Shown here: positions 1 through 5,212 of the stretch, piece by piece
Layout: the number at the start of each line of letters is the position of its first letter
Numbering within the stretch: position 1 is the stretch's first letter
Origin: an uncultured Hungatella sp.
GTDB taxonomy: Bacteria > Bacillota > Clostridia > Lachnospirales > Lachnospiraceae
NCBI GenBank assembly: GCA_910588325.1
Contig: CAJUPP010000101.1
Coordinates: 1 to 9,012 of the forward strand
Reading direction: 5' to 3'
Length of the DNA stretch: 9,012 nt
Made by a program: the position numbers and the translations under genes
The notes under the pieces: generated by a model
What the model saw: the letters and a program-made list of their open reading frames with translations, nothing else
Told to the model about the DNA's origin: nothing
The model's database searches: none

Positions 1-96
1 CTGACAAAAAATCATCTCACAAAATCAGGCACAGAGAGACTCCGAGAGTACATTGAATTAAAAAAGGAGGCTTATGAAACATGGAACGTATTGTAA
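1..96 (+). CDS. 3' end of an unidentified gene (regulator-like C-terminus, partial)
   Basis: The first frame is open from the window edge to a TAA at 94-96 and gives 31 residues. They include LTKSGTERLREYIELKKEAY, which resembles the 'LT..G...L..Y' wing and following helix that close MarR- or PadR-type winged-helix regulators. The start lies outside the window, so the family is only a guess. The frame contains AAGGAGG at 64-70, which serves as ribosome binding site for the next (broken) gene. The two reading frames overlap by 16 bases, suggesting they were once translationally coupled. That the frame is real is fairly likely; the regulator assignment is weak. Confidence 0.5.
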   Translation: MTKNHLTKSGTERLREYIELKKEAYETWNVL

Positions 97-328
97 AGTC
101 AATAGAAGACAGGTATCTTCTTCCTGCACTGGAATTGGTTGAGGAAATCCGTGCAATTACAGCAGCCGCGGCTTTTTGCCAAGCTATCAATTTGGAATAG
201 AGGCAGGCCCGGCTATAAAATTGCCTCATCCGGACTGCCAGATGGTGAAAGAGCTGAAAAAGGGGAGTCTTAACAGGATGAAGGGGCTGGTTGATTATTC
301 GTTTTATGAAACACTAAGTGAGGGATGA
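81..328 (+). pseudogene. Remnant of a GNAT-family N-acetyltransferase (internal deletion plus frameshift)
   Basis: An ATG at 81 follows AAGGAGG (64-70) and reads MERIVKSIEDRYLLPALELVEEI, typical of a GNAT N-terminus (strand 1 and helix 1). This frame stops at 198-200 after only 39 codons. A second frame is open from about 155 to the TGA at 326-328 and reads FLPSYQFGIEAGPAIKLPHP followed by DCQMVKELKKGSLNRMKGLV. That matches the usual GNAT C-terminus pattern, 'Y..FGF..A...GIK.P....FM..EL..GAL....G.V.Y'. Both ends of one acetyltransferase are therefore present in different frames. The central acetyl-CoA binding region (Q/R-x-x-G-x-G/A) is missing, and the junction lies roughly at 145-175. Intact members are about 150-180 residues. 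The gene cannot be functional. The GNAT assignment comes from motif memory and is moderately secure. Confidence 0.6.
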
Positions 329-374
329 CCTTTATACAGAGATTTTCCACGTACTCCGAAAGCGTTTTGTCGGA

Positions 375-403
375 TTGACATTTTTAAGTGGAATTAATAT
401 AAT
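375..403 (+). promoter_or_regulatory. Consensus sigma-A promoter of the lacI-type operon
   Basis: A perfect -35 TTGACA (375-380), a 17-bp spacer and a perfect -10 TATAAT (398-403) place transcription start near 410. The leader to the GTG start at 519 is about 109 nt. No other promoter of comparable quality was seen before the terminator at 3538, so it probably serves all three downstream genes. Confidence 0.85.
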
Positions 404-411
404 ACACTTAA
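384..411 (+). promoter_or_regulatory. Inverted repeat overlapping the promoter (candidate LacI-family operator)
   Basis: TTAAGTG (384-390) and CACTTAA (405-411) are a perfect 7-bp inverted repeat centred inside the spacer/-10 region. They bracket the -10 box completely. A protein bound here would block RNA polymerase, which fits autorepression by the LacI-family protein encoded just downstream. The 14-bp gap between arms is wider than in a classical LacI-type operator with a central CG, so the assignment is tentative. Confidence 0.4.
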
Positions 412-425
412 TTGTTAAACCTGTA

Positions 426-479
426 TGCGCCCGGCAATGGATGCACCACCACCCATGAAAGTCTGGCGGGCGCACTTTT
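426..479 (+). other. Leader hairpin with terminator-like tail
   Basis: TGCGCCCG (426-433) pairs perfectly with CGGGCGCA (467-474). Inside it a smaller stem is possible (ATGG 437-440 with CCAT 453-456). The outer stem is GC-rich and is followed by CTTTTA, a short U-run. This is a weak attenuator-like shape, not a convincing terminator. The 5' arm also overlaps TATGCG (424-429), which can pair instead with CGCATA (488-493), so two mutually exclusive folds exist. It matches no riboswitch class that I recognise. Confidence 0.4.
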
Positions 480-518
480 AAGGTAAACGCATAGATGGAA
501 ATAGGGGGAGGGAAAAGG

Positions 519-1535
519 GTGAAGAAATCAGTTCGTCTGGCAGATATTGCAGAGCGGCTGCAGGTAAGTACTGTGACAGTTTCCAATGCGCTGGCCGGGC
601 AAAAAGGGGTCAGCGAGGAGCTGAGAAGTAAGATAAAAAAAACGGCAAGAGAGATGGGGTACCGAACAAAAGCGGAGTATGAGACGGAAGGAAAGAAGAT
701 TCTGAATATGGGAGTGATTATTTCGGAGATGTATTTGGGGGATTATCCGTCTTACTATTGGAAAGTATATCAGGAGTTGTCTCTTCTGGCAGGAAACTAT
801 CACTGTATTATTATATTTGAAATTCTTCGTCATGAGATGGAACAGGGAAAAGTATTGCCGCTGTTTGTTCAGGAGAAGAAAGTGCAGGGGGTGTTTGTCA
901 TTGGAGAGGTGGACAATGCTTATCTGAATTTTTTGTATCAGAAGGCGGATATTCCCATGATGCTTCTGGATTTTATGAAAAGAGACCTTCCGGTTCCGGC
1001 TGTGCTGGCAGATAATTTTTACGGAATGTATAAAATGGTAAATTATCTCATCAGGAAGGGACACGGGCGGATTGCTTATGTGGGAACATTAAAGGCCAGC
1101 AACAGCATTATGGACAGATATTTCGGATACTGTAAAGCACTGTTGGAGCATGGGATAACCGTGAGGCCGGAGTGGGTGATTGATGATCGGAGTATGGACG
1201 GACAGGTGGGGAATATCCGGCTGCCGGAAGATATGCCTACCGCTTTTGCCTGCAACAGTGATTTGACTGCCGCGGAGGTCATCGGACAGCTGGAAAGGCA
1301 GAATTATGCTGTGCCAGGGGATATTTCGGTGGTTGGATTTGATAATTATCTGTATGAGGGGCTGTGTGATGTCAGAGTTACGTCCTATCAGGTGGATGTG
1401 AGAGAAATGGTCCGCAGCGGGATAAAGAGTATGGCGTCTCAGATATTATATGGGAAAACTCCTGCGGATTTGCGGTTTGTGTCAGGAAGGCTGGTGGAGA
1501 AGGACAGCGTGGCTGAGGTGAAATCTATGGGTTGA
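519..1535 (+). CDS. LacI-family transcriptional regulator
   Basis: A 338-residue DNA-binding repressor of the LacI/GalR family. The N-terminal helix-turn-helix (residues about 5-25, VRLADIAERLQVSTVTVSNA) and hinge helix region (LRSKIKKTAREMGYR) are textbook. A periplasmic-binding-protein-like ligand domain follows. It includes ADNFYGMYKMVNYLIRKGHG, the family's 'DN..G...A..hLi..GH..I' motif, and further on PGDISVVGFDNY, the 'p.disv.gfDd' motif. An in-frame ATG at 495 gives 8 more residues, but its Shine-Dalgarno match is poor. GTG at 519 lies 6 nt after GGAGGG (507-512) and starts the protein KKSVRLADIA, as expected for the family, so I chose it. The ligand is unknown. It sits first in an operon with a DUF5721-like gene and an oxidoreductase, so it probably senses a metabolite linked to that enzyme and represses its own promoter. 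Confidence 0.92.
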   Translation: MKKSVRLADIAERLQVSTVTVSNALAGQKGVSEELRSKIKKTAREMGYRTKAEYETEGKKILNMGVIISEMYLGDYPSYYWKVYQELSLLAGNYHCIIIFEILRHEMEQGKVLPLFVQEKKVQGVFVIGEVDNAYLNFLYQKADIPMMLLDFMKRDLPVPAVLADNFYGMYKMVNYLIRKGHGRIAYVGTLKASNSIMDRYFGYCKALLEHGITVRPEWVIDDRSMDGQVGNIRLPEDMPTAFACNSDLTAAEVIGQLERQNYAVPGDISVVGFDNYLYEGLCDVRVTSYQVDVREMVRSGIKSMASQILYGKTPADLRFVSGRLVEKDSVAEVKSMG

Positions 1536-1589
1536 CACAGGTTCAGGATTTGTATTGGCAGTAAAAATTAAATAATTGGAGAATGACGG

Positions 1590-2087
1590 ATGATTGCAAT
1601 AAAAATTGAAGACAGGAAGCAGTTTACCTCCGGTCTGTTTGTAGGGGATATGTTTGACGGTTTTTTGGTAAAAGAAGCCTCGATTGTGACCTTTAATGCA
1701 TTTACTATTGATGGAAGGGTGAGAAAGGGTTATTATAGCAAAGAGGAACAGGAAGAACGAAAACTGGAGGAATATTCTTTCTGGTCTGCAGTCCGGCCGT
1801 TTTGTTTTTCCCTCATTAAGGGAAAAAGGCTGCCGGAAAGCTTTCAGATTGTGTTACAGTTTGCCGGACAGGCGGTGAAGGAGTTTGCGGAAGAATATGG
1901 GCTGTCTATTGCTCCGGAACGGATTAAGGGACTTTACCTTAATATTCGCTATGAGGACGGGCAGATGGTCTGTGTCACAGGAACTTCCCTGGATTTTTTC
2001 AGTCTGGATAAATCTGTGGAGGAAGCGTGGGATAAGAAGGCGCAGGTGTTTTTTAAGGAACATCAGATTCCTTATATCGTAGAGTAG
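1590..2087 (+). CDS. DUF5721-like conserved protein
   Basis: A 165-residue protein starting MIAIKIEDRKQFTSGLFVGD, with no signal peptide or membrane segment, so it is probably cytosolic. I recognise the pattern of a conserved Lachnospiraceae protein family (DUF5721). Its features are an 'F(d)..FLv.Ea.i.TFn.FtIDGr....fY' block (residues about 20-50), 'FW...RPfcFslIKGkr.P.sf.iv' (about 62-90) and 'gLylNIRYedg.l.c.TGtSl..FslDKs.e..Wd' (about 113-150). No biochemical role is known to me, and nothing in the sequence points to a catalytic site. ATG 1590 is preceded by TGGAGA (1577-1582), spacing 7. It lies 54 nt after the LacI stop and 38 nt before the oxidoreductase, with no terminator or good promoter on either side, so it is co-transcribed. 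Family identification is from memory. Confidence 0.75.
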   Translation: MIAIKIEDRKQFTSGLFVGDMFDGFLVKEASIVTFNAFTIDGRVRKGYYSKEEQEERKLEEYSFWSAVRPFCFSLIKGKRLPESFQIVLQFAGQAVKEFAEEYGLSIAPERIKGLYLNIRYEDGQMVCVTGTSLDFFSLDKSVEEAWDKKAQVFFKEHQIPYIVE

Positions 2088-2125
2088 GACGGTAATGGGA
2101 CCAATAAAAATAGGGAGGCAGGTAA

Positions 2126-3481
2126 ATGGCGCACGAGAAATTTCATTACAGAAGTCCGGAGGAATTGAAGCAGAGGATAGCTGAATTGGGGCTACATATT
2201 CCTTTGGCAAAAAATACGCAGGTATTGGCAGAGCCGATTCGGGTAAGGAATATTACACTGCCAAACCGTATGGGGATTGCGCCTATGGAAGGTGCAGATT
2301 CCCTGCCGGACGGTTCACCGTCTGAATATACCAGGAGGCGTTATATAAGGCTGGTCAGAGGAGGCAGCGGAGTCATCTGGTTTGAGGCGATTTCCATCGT
2401 GCCGGAGGGGCGTTCGTCCAAGACTCAGCTGCTGCTTACGCAGGAGAATCTGGACTGTTATAAGGCATTTACTCAGGAGATAAAAGAAGAAGGAAGAAAA
2501 GCCAACGGATTCGCACCGTATCTGATTATGCAGGCCAATCACAGCGGGCGCTACTCCAATCCCGATAATAAGCCGGCACCTCTGATTGCATACCGGCATC
2601 CGGAATTGGAACAGTACCGGAAGGCAGATGATTCCTGTATTGTGACAGATGAGTATTTAAAACAGCTGGAAGAAAAATTTGGGAAGGCGGCGAAGCTGGC
2701 AAAAGAAGCCGGATTTGATGCGGTTGATATAAAATCCTGCCACGGATATCTTTTGGCAGAACTTGCTTCTGCATACAACCGTCCAGGGCTTTACGGCGGG
2801 AGCTATGAGAACCGCACCAGGCTTTTGAAAAACAGTATTATGGAGGCCAGGCAGTACGAGGACAGCAGCTTCATGGTGACGGCCAGGCTGGGTATCTATG
2901 ATGGGTATGCTTATCCCTTTGGATTTGGGGTCAGTGAAGGAAGCGGCCTGATTCCCGATTTTGAGGAGCCCATTCGTCTGGTGAAGGAACTGCATGAAGA
3001 GTATGGTATGGATTTGATTGACCTGACTATGGGAAATCCTTATGCGACAACTCATGTCACCAGGCCCTTTGATGCGGGAAAATATGTGCCGGATGAGCAT
3101 CCGCTTGTGGGGATTGACCGTATGATTCACGGAATAGGCGCTGTAAAGGAGGCGGTTCCTGAGATGGTGGTCTATGGTTCCGCACCTACCTATATGCGGC
3201 AGTATGCGGATTTGTATACGGCGGGAGCTGTGGAGGAAGGGCTGTGTGACGGTATGCTGTTTGGGAGGATGGCCTTTGCAGATCCGGATTTTGCCAATCA
3301 GATTGTGAAAGAGGGAAGAATCAATCCCAGACAGGTGTGTATGACCTGCGGGAAATGCGGAGATTTAATCAGAGCGCATAAACCTACGGGCTGTGTGGTG
3401 CGGGACTCAGAGACGTTTATGCCGTTTTACAGGGAGTTTATGGAGATAAAGAAGACTCAGCCGGATAATTTCAGGGGGTGA
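2126..3481 (+). CDS. OYE-type NADH:flavin oxidoreductase with C-terminal Cys cluster
   Basis: A 451-residue TIM-barrel flavoenzyme of the Old Yellow Enzyme/2,4-dienoyl-CoA reductase superfamily, expected to bind FMN and reduce an activated C=C or similar substrate. Visible motifs are LPNR (45-48) and APMEG (52-56) near the FMN site, QANHSGR (136-142), DIKSCHGYL (201-209), YGGSYENR (223-230), and LFGRMAFADPDF near the C-terminus for FMN phosphate. Four cysteines, C405-x2-C408-x2-C411-x11-C423, resemble the [4Fe-4S] ligands of the FadH/BaiCD branch (usually C-x2-C-x3-C-x11-C). The FAD/NAD(P)H-binding second half of those ~650-residue enzymes is absent, so electrons must come from another partner or directly from NAD(P)H. 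The HGAH substrate motif reads KSCH. About 35 extra N-terminal residues precede the barrel. ATG 2126 has AGGGAGG at 2112-2118. Last gene of the LacI operon. The substrate is unknown. Confidence 0.88.
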   Translation: MAHEKFHYRSPEELKQRIAELGLHIPLAKNTQVLAEPIRVRNITLPNRMGIAPMEGADSLPDGSPSEYTRRRYIRLVRGGSGVIWFEAISIVPEGRSSKTQLLLTQENLDCYKAFTQEIKEEGRKANGFAPYLIMQANHSGRYSNPDNKPAPLIAYRHPELEQYRKADDSCIVTDEYLKQLEEKFGKAAKLAKEAGFDAVDIKSCHGYLLAELASAYNRPGLYGGSYENRTRLLKNSIMEARQYEDSSFMVTARLGIYDGYAYPFGFGVSEGSGLIPDFEEPIRLVKELHEEYGMDLIDLTMGNPYATTHVTRPFDAGKYVPDEHPLVGIDRMIHGIGAVKEAVPEMVVYGSAPTYMRQYADLYTAGAVEEGLCDGMLFGRMAFADPDFANQIVKEGRINPRQVCMTCGKCGDLIRAHKPTGCVVRDSETFMPFYREFMEIKKTQPDNFRG

Positions 3482-3537
3482 AGAGGATAGACAAAGATCC
3501 TGTCCGTCTGCATTAAAAAATTTAAAGGAAAAGCAGG

Positions 3538-3574
3538 ACATGCTGGAAATGATTTGCCAGCATGTTTTTCTTTT
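3538..3574 (+). terminator. Intrinsic terminator after the oxidoreductase
   Basis: ACATGCTGG (3538-3546) pairs with CCAGCATGT (3557-3565), a 9-bp perfect stem with a 10-nt loop. It is followed at once by a T-rich run (about 3565-3574, one interrupting C). It lies 57 nt after the TGA and closes the LacI-DUF5721-oxidoreductase unit. Confidence 0.88.
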
Positions 3575-3645
3575 GTCCGGCGCATATTAAAAAGGCAGAC
3601 AACGCTGTAAAACAGCAGAATGAGCGAGAACAGGAGGGATAAACC

Positions 3646-3819
3646 ATGAGTCCGAAAGAATTAAGCTATATCGAGGATGCCTTAAGCCATGAGAAGTTTT
3701 TGAAGACACAGTGCCAGGATGCTGTGAAAAATCTTCAGGATCCGGAGCTGAAAAACTATGTGGAGCAGTATTCTCAGAGGCATCAGCAGATTTTTGACAG
3801 TTTTTACAATCTGATTTAA
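3646..3819 (+). CDS. Small CotF-like spore coat-associated protein
   Basis: A 57-residue protein, MSPKELSYIEDALSHEKFLK at its N-terminus and ending FYNLI. ATG 3646 follows AGGAGGG (3632-3638) with 7-nt spacing. It is all-helical in appearance: helix 1 SYIEDALSHEKFLKTQCQDA, a turn at LQDPEL, helix 2 KNYVEQYSQRHQQIFDSF. This is the two-helix, ferritin-like half seen in small CotF-family proteins, here with the typical 'l.DpELk.....h..rHq.' signature. It lies 27 nt upstream of a canonical CotF gene and is almost certainly in the same operon. The partner gene implies expression in the sporulating mother cell and location in the spore coat. It is short enough to be missed by many gene finders. The family link is good; the precise role is unknown. 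Confidence 0.82.
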   Translation: MSPKELSYIEDALSHEKFLKTQCQDAVKNLQDPELKNYVEQYSQRHQQIFDSFYNLI

Positions 3820-3846
3820 TCATTACTATATTTAGGAGGGATCGAC

Positions 3847-4092
3847 ATGGATGATAGATGTATTATGGAAAACCTGCTTTTGACAACTAAGGGAGTATGT
3901 GATCTGTATCTCCACGGAACCATAGAGTCCTCAACCCAGAATGTGCATCAGGCCTTTGACCAGGCTTTGGATAACAGCCTTTGTATGCAGGACGATATTT
4001 ATAAGAAGATGTCTGCTAAGGGCTGGTACTCTACCGAGAAAGCAGAACAGCAGAAGATGCAAAAGGTAAAGAATCAGTTTGCAGGGATGTAG
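3847..4092 (+). CDS. CotF-family spore coat protein
   Basis: An 81-residue protein beginning MDDRCIMENLLLTTKGVCDL. ATG 3847 is 6 nt after AGGAGGG (3834-3840). It matches the coat F family: 'ENlLLttKG.cdLylHGtIESst..Vh.aF..aLn.sL.mQd.iy..M...GWY..e.a.q.ki...k.kF'. The GWYSTEKAEQQKMQKVKNQF tail is characteristic. The usual CotF core is about 60-70 residues, so the protein is complete. It is expected to be deposited in the spore coat. It pairs with the 57-residue gene upstream, whose product may be its partner. No convincing vegetative promoter precedes the pair, which fits control by a late sporulation sigma factor, though I could not assign one. Transcription ends at the hairpin at 4143-4185. 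Confidence 0.9.
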   Translation: MDDRCIMENLLLTTKGVCDLYLHGTIESSTQNVHQAFDQALDNSLCMQDDIYKKMSAKGWYSTEKAEQQKMQKVKNQFAGM

Positions 4093-4142
4093 AAGGAGTT
4101 CCTCTCATCATTTAAAGTAACAGAAAAAGCCTCAGGTAAAAG

Positions 4143-4188
4143 AACAGCTTCGTCAGAAATCTTTATGGATTTTTGAGAAGCTGTTTTT
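4143..4188. terminator. Bidirectional terminator between the CotF and XRE genes
   Basis: AACAGCTTC (4143-4151) pairs with GAAGCTGTT (4177-4185). The stem continues inward as TCAGAAATC (4153-4161) with GATTTTTGA (4168-4176), including one G-T wobble and a single bulged G at 4152, around a 6-nt loop. It totals about 18 bp. T's follow on the + strand (4184-4188), and an A-rich run precedes it (about 4136-4144), giving a T-run for the minus strand. It therefore serves both converging genes. Confidence 0.88.
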
Positions 4189-4213
4189 GTCAGCAGAGAC
4201 TCGCTGCTGTTTA

Positions 4214-4837
4214 TCAAGATATTTTCTTTGCCGTAACCATGCAGGCTGTGCTGCACGCGGTGATATACACAATCCAATACAGCCCATAGGTGAGGAGGGA
4301 ATTTCCCAACTGGGGAACGGGAGCAATCAGGCTGGAAAATCCGCCTATGAACCCATCTGCAACATTAAAACAGCAGGCCATGGGAATAAATGGCAGAATC
4401 CATATATTAGGCAGGATAAAAAAATACCGTGCTTTTTCTTTTGCTTTGCTGTCGATAATCTGTCCTGCCAGAAATATTCCTGTTCCAAACAGCATGATTA
4501 CAAGCCCGATACCCACAGAACAGGACCTCTGCTGTTCTATCCAGACGGCTATGGCGGCCACTAAGCCTGTTGTGTTAAGAATAGTTCCGGCTGCGGAAAA
4601 CAGCATAGCATTCCATTTCTTTTCCGATTCTTTTGTGAGTTCGATTCCTTTTAACAGATAATCTGTGGTGGTCTCAAAATAGTCGCTTAGCAAGATAATT
4701 TTATCAATATCCGGAGTGCTCTGTTCGCTCTCCCATTTGGAGACTGCCTGTCTGGACACCCCGATTTTATCGGCAAGCGCCTCCTGGGATATGCCTTTGG
4801 ATTTTCGTAAACTCTGTATTCTGTCACCAATACTCAT
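4214..4837 (-). CDS. XRE-family regulator with a C-terminal membrane domain
   Basis: A 207-residue protein starting MSIGDRIQSLRKSKGISQEA. Residues 3-60 form a Cro/C1 helix-turn-helix, with SRQAVSKWESEQSTPD covering the recognition helix. The rest is membrane-bound: hydrophobic stretches at about 76-98, 107-127, 139-160 and 182-202, with a possible extra segment around 160-178. Such proteins are DNA-binding regulators tethered to the cytoplasmic membrane and are common in Clostridia; what they sense is mostly unknown. The frame stays open upstream to 4966, but the extra 43 residues (PPPPCTAALQ...) are not protein-like. ATG 4837 follows AGGAGG (complement of 4847-4852) with 9-nt spacing, and the HTH begins at once, so I chose it. 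It is divergent from the ABC exporter operon and convergent with CotF. It may regulate itself and the exporter. Confidence 0.87.
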   Translation of the reverse strand: MSIGDRIQSLRKSKGISQEALADKIGVSRQAVSKWESEQSTPDIDKIILLSDYFETTTDYLLKGIELTKESEKKWNAMLFSAAGTILNTTGLVAAIAVWIEQQRSCSVGIGLVIMLFGTGIFLAGQIIDSKAKEKARYFFILPNIWILPFIPMACCFNVADGFIGGFSSLIAPVPQLGNSLLTYGLYWIVYITACSTACMVTAKKIS

Positions 4838-4890
4838 GTCTGGAAACCTCCTTATGTTTGATAGCAGTATATTAGCAGAAATGGATGAAT

Positions 4891-4938
4891 CATTGCAACC
4901 AGCTGCACATTTCAATTTGTCAACCGGCGGTTGCAATG
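4891..4938. promoter_or_regulatory. Overlapping inverted repeats (candidate operator of the divergent region)
   Basis: CATTGCAACC (4891-4900) and GGTTGCAATG (4929-4938) form a perfect 10-bp inverted repeat with a 28-bp spacer. The right arm overlaps a second, compact palindrome, CAACCG-G-CGGTTG (4921-4933). Both contain the core CAACC/GGTTG. They lie 50-100 bp upstream of the XRE start, on both sides of its possible -35 zone. Either could be the binding site of the XRE protein or of another regulator. Confidence 0.45.
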
Positions 4939-5061
4939 CTGCTGTACAGGGCGGCGGTGGTCCCAATATGAAGGGAGGGGGATAAAGCGGTCATCGGACT
5001 GTTGTATGGCATTGCCTTTCCCATCAAAGTGAGCCAATAAGGCAGAGAAACGAAAAAGCGA

Positions 5062-5090
5062 TTGAATTCTTGCCTCATCAGTGGTAGAAT
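5062..5090 (+). promoter_or_regulatory. Probable promoter of the ABC exporter operon
   Basis: TTGAAT (5062-5067), 17-bp spacer, TAGAAT (5085-5090): 4/6 and 5/6 matches to the sigma-A consensus at ideal spacing. The implied start near 5097 leaves a leader of about 115 nt. TATTTT near 5123 could be an alternative -10. Confidence 0.4.
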
Positions 5091-5212
5091 TAAAATTCCC
5101 GCTATCAGGGGATACAACAGAATATTTTACCTTCGGTATTTGACTGGCAAAATCCAGCAAAACCAGACCGGCTTGGCAAGATATGAAAATATAACTACCA
5201 GGAGGAAGCAAG

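Larger units (their letters stand above)
4838..5212. other. Divergent intergenic region between XRE and the ABC exporter
   Basis: 375 bp without a supported gene. The XRE-proximal part holds a possible minus-strand -10 (TATACT, complement of 4866-4871) with no good -35 at standard spacing, and two overlapping dyads at 4891-4938. The exporter-proximal part holds a plausible + promoter at 5062-5090 and a leader of about 115 nt ending in AGGAGG (5200-5205). Two minus-strand frames are open through 4912-5160; one of them has protein-like composition (see findings) but no credible start or ribosome binding site. Confidence 0.6.

Noticed and set aside
528..1064. 178-codon minus-strand frame antisense to the LacI-type gene
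   Set aside because: It is a shadow of a well-supported gene; its translation is low-complexity H/I/S/L-rich and unlike a protein family.
1532..1560. TTGACA at 1532-1537 near the LacI stop as a promoter for the DUF5721-like gene
   Set aside because: Sequences at 15-18 bp spacing (TATTGG, ATTGGC, TTGGCA) are poor -10 boxes, and no extended -10 is present. Read-through from 375-403 is simpler.
3583..3590. CATATTAA as a sporulation sigma (E/G/K-like) -10 for the CotF operon
   Set aside because: The -10 resembles the CATA-type consensus, but no matching -35 lies at the proper distance, which falls in the preceding terminator's T-run. It is too weak to list as a promoter.
4918..4923. Minus-strand TTGACA (complement of TGTCAA) as the XRE -35
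   Set aside because: At 17-bp spacing the -10 would read GGTTGC. The better -10 (TATACT) is over 45 bp away.
4838..4966. 43-residue N-terminal extension of the XRE protein
   Set aside because: Composition is not protein-like, the extension covers the dyads and promoter, and the internal ATG at 4837 has a proper AGGAGG.
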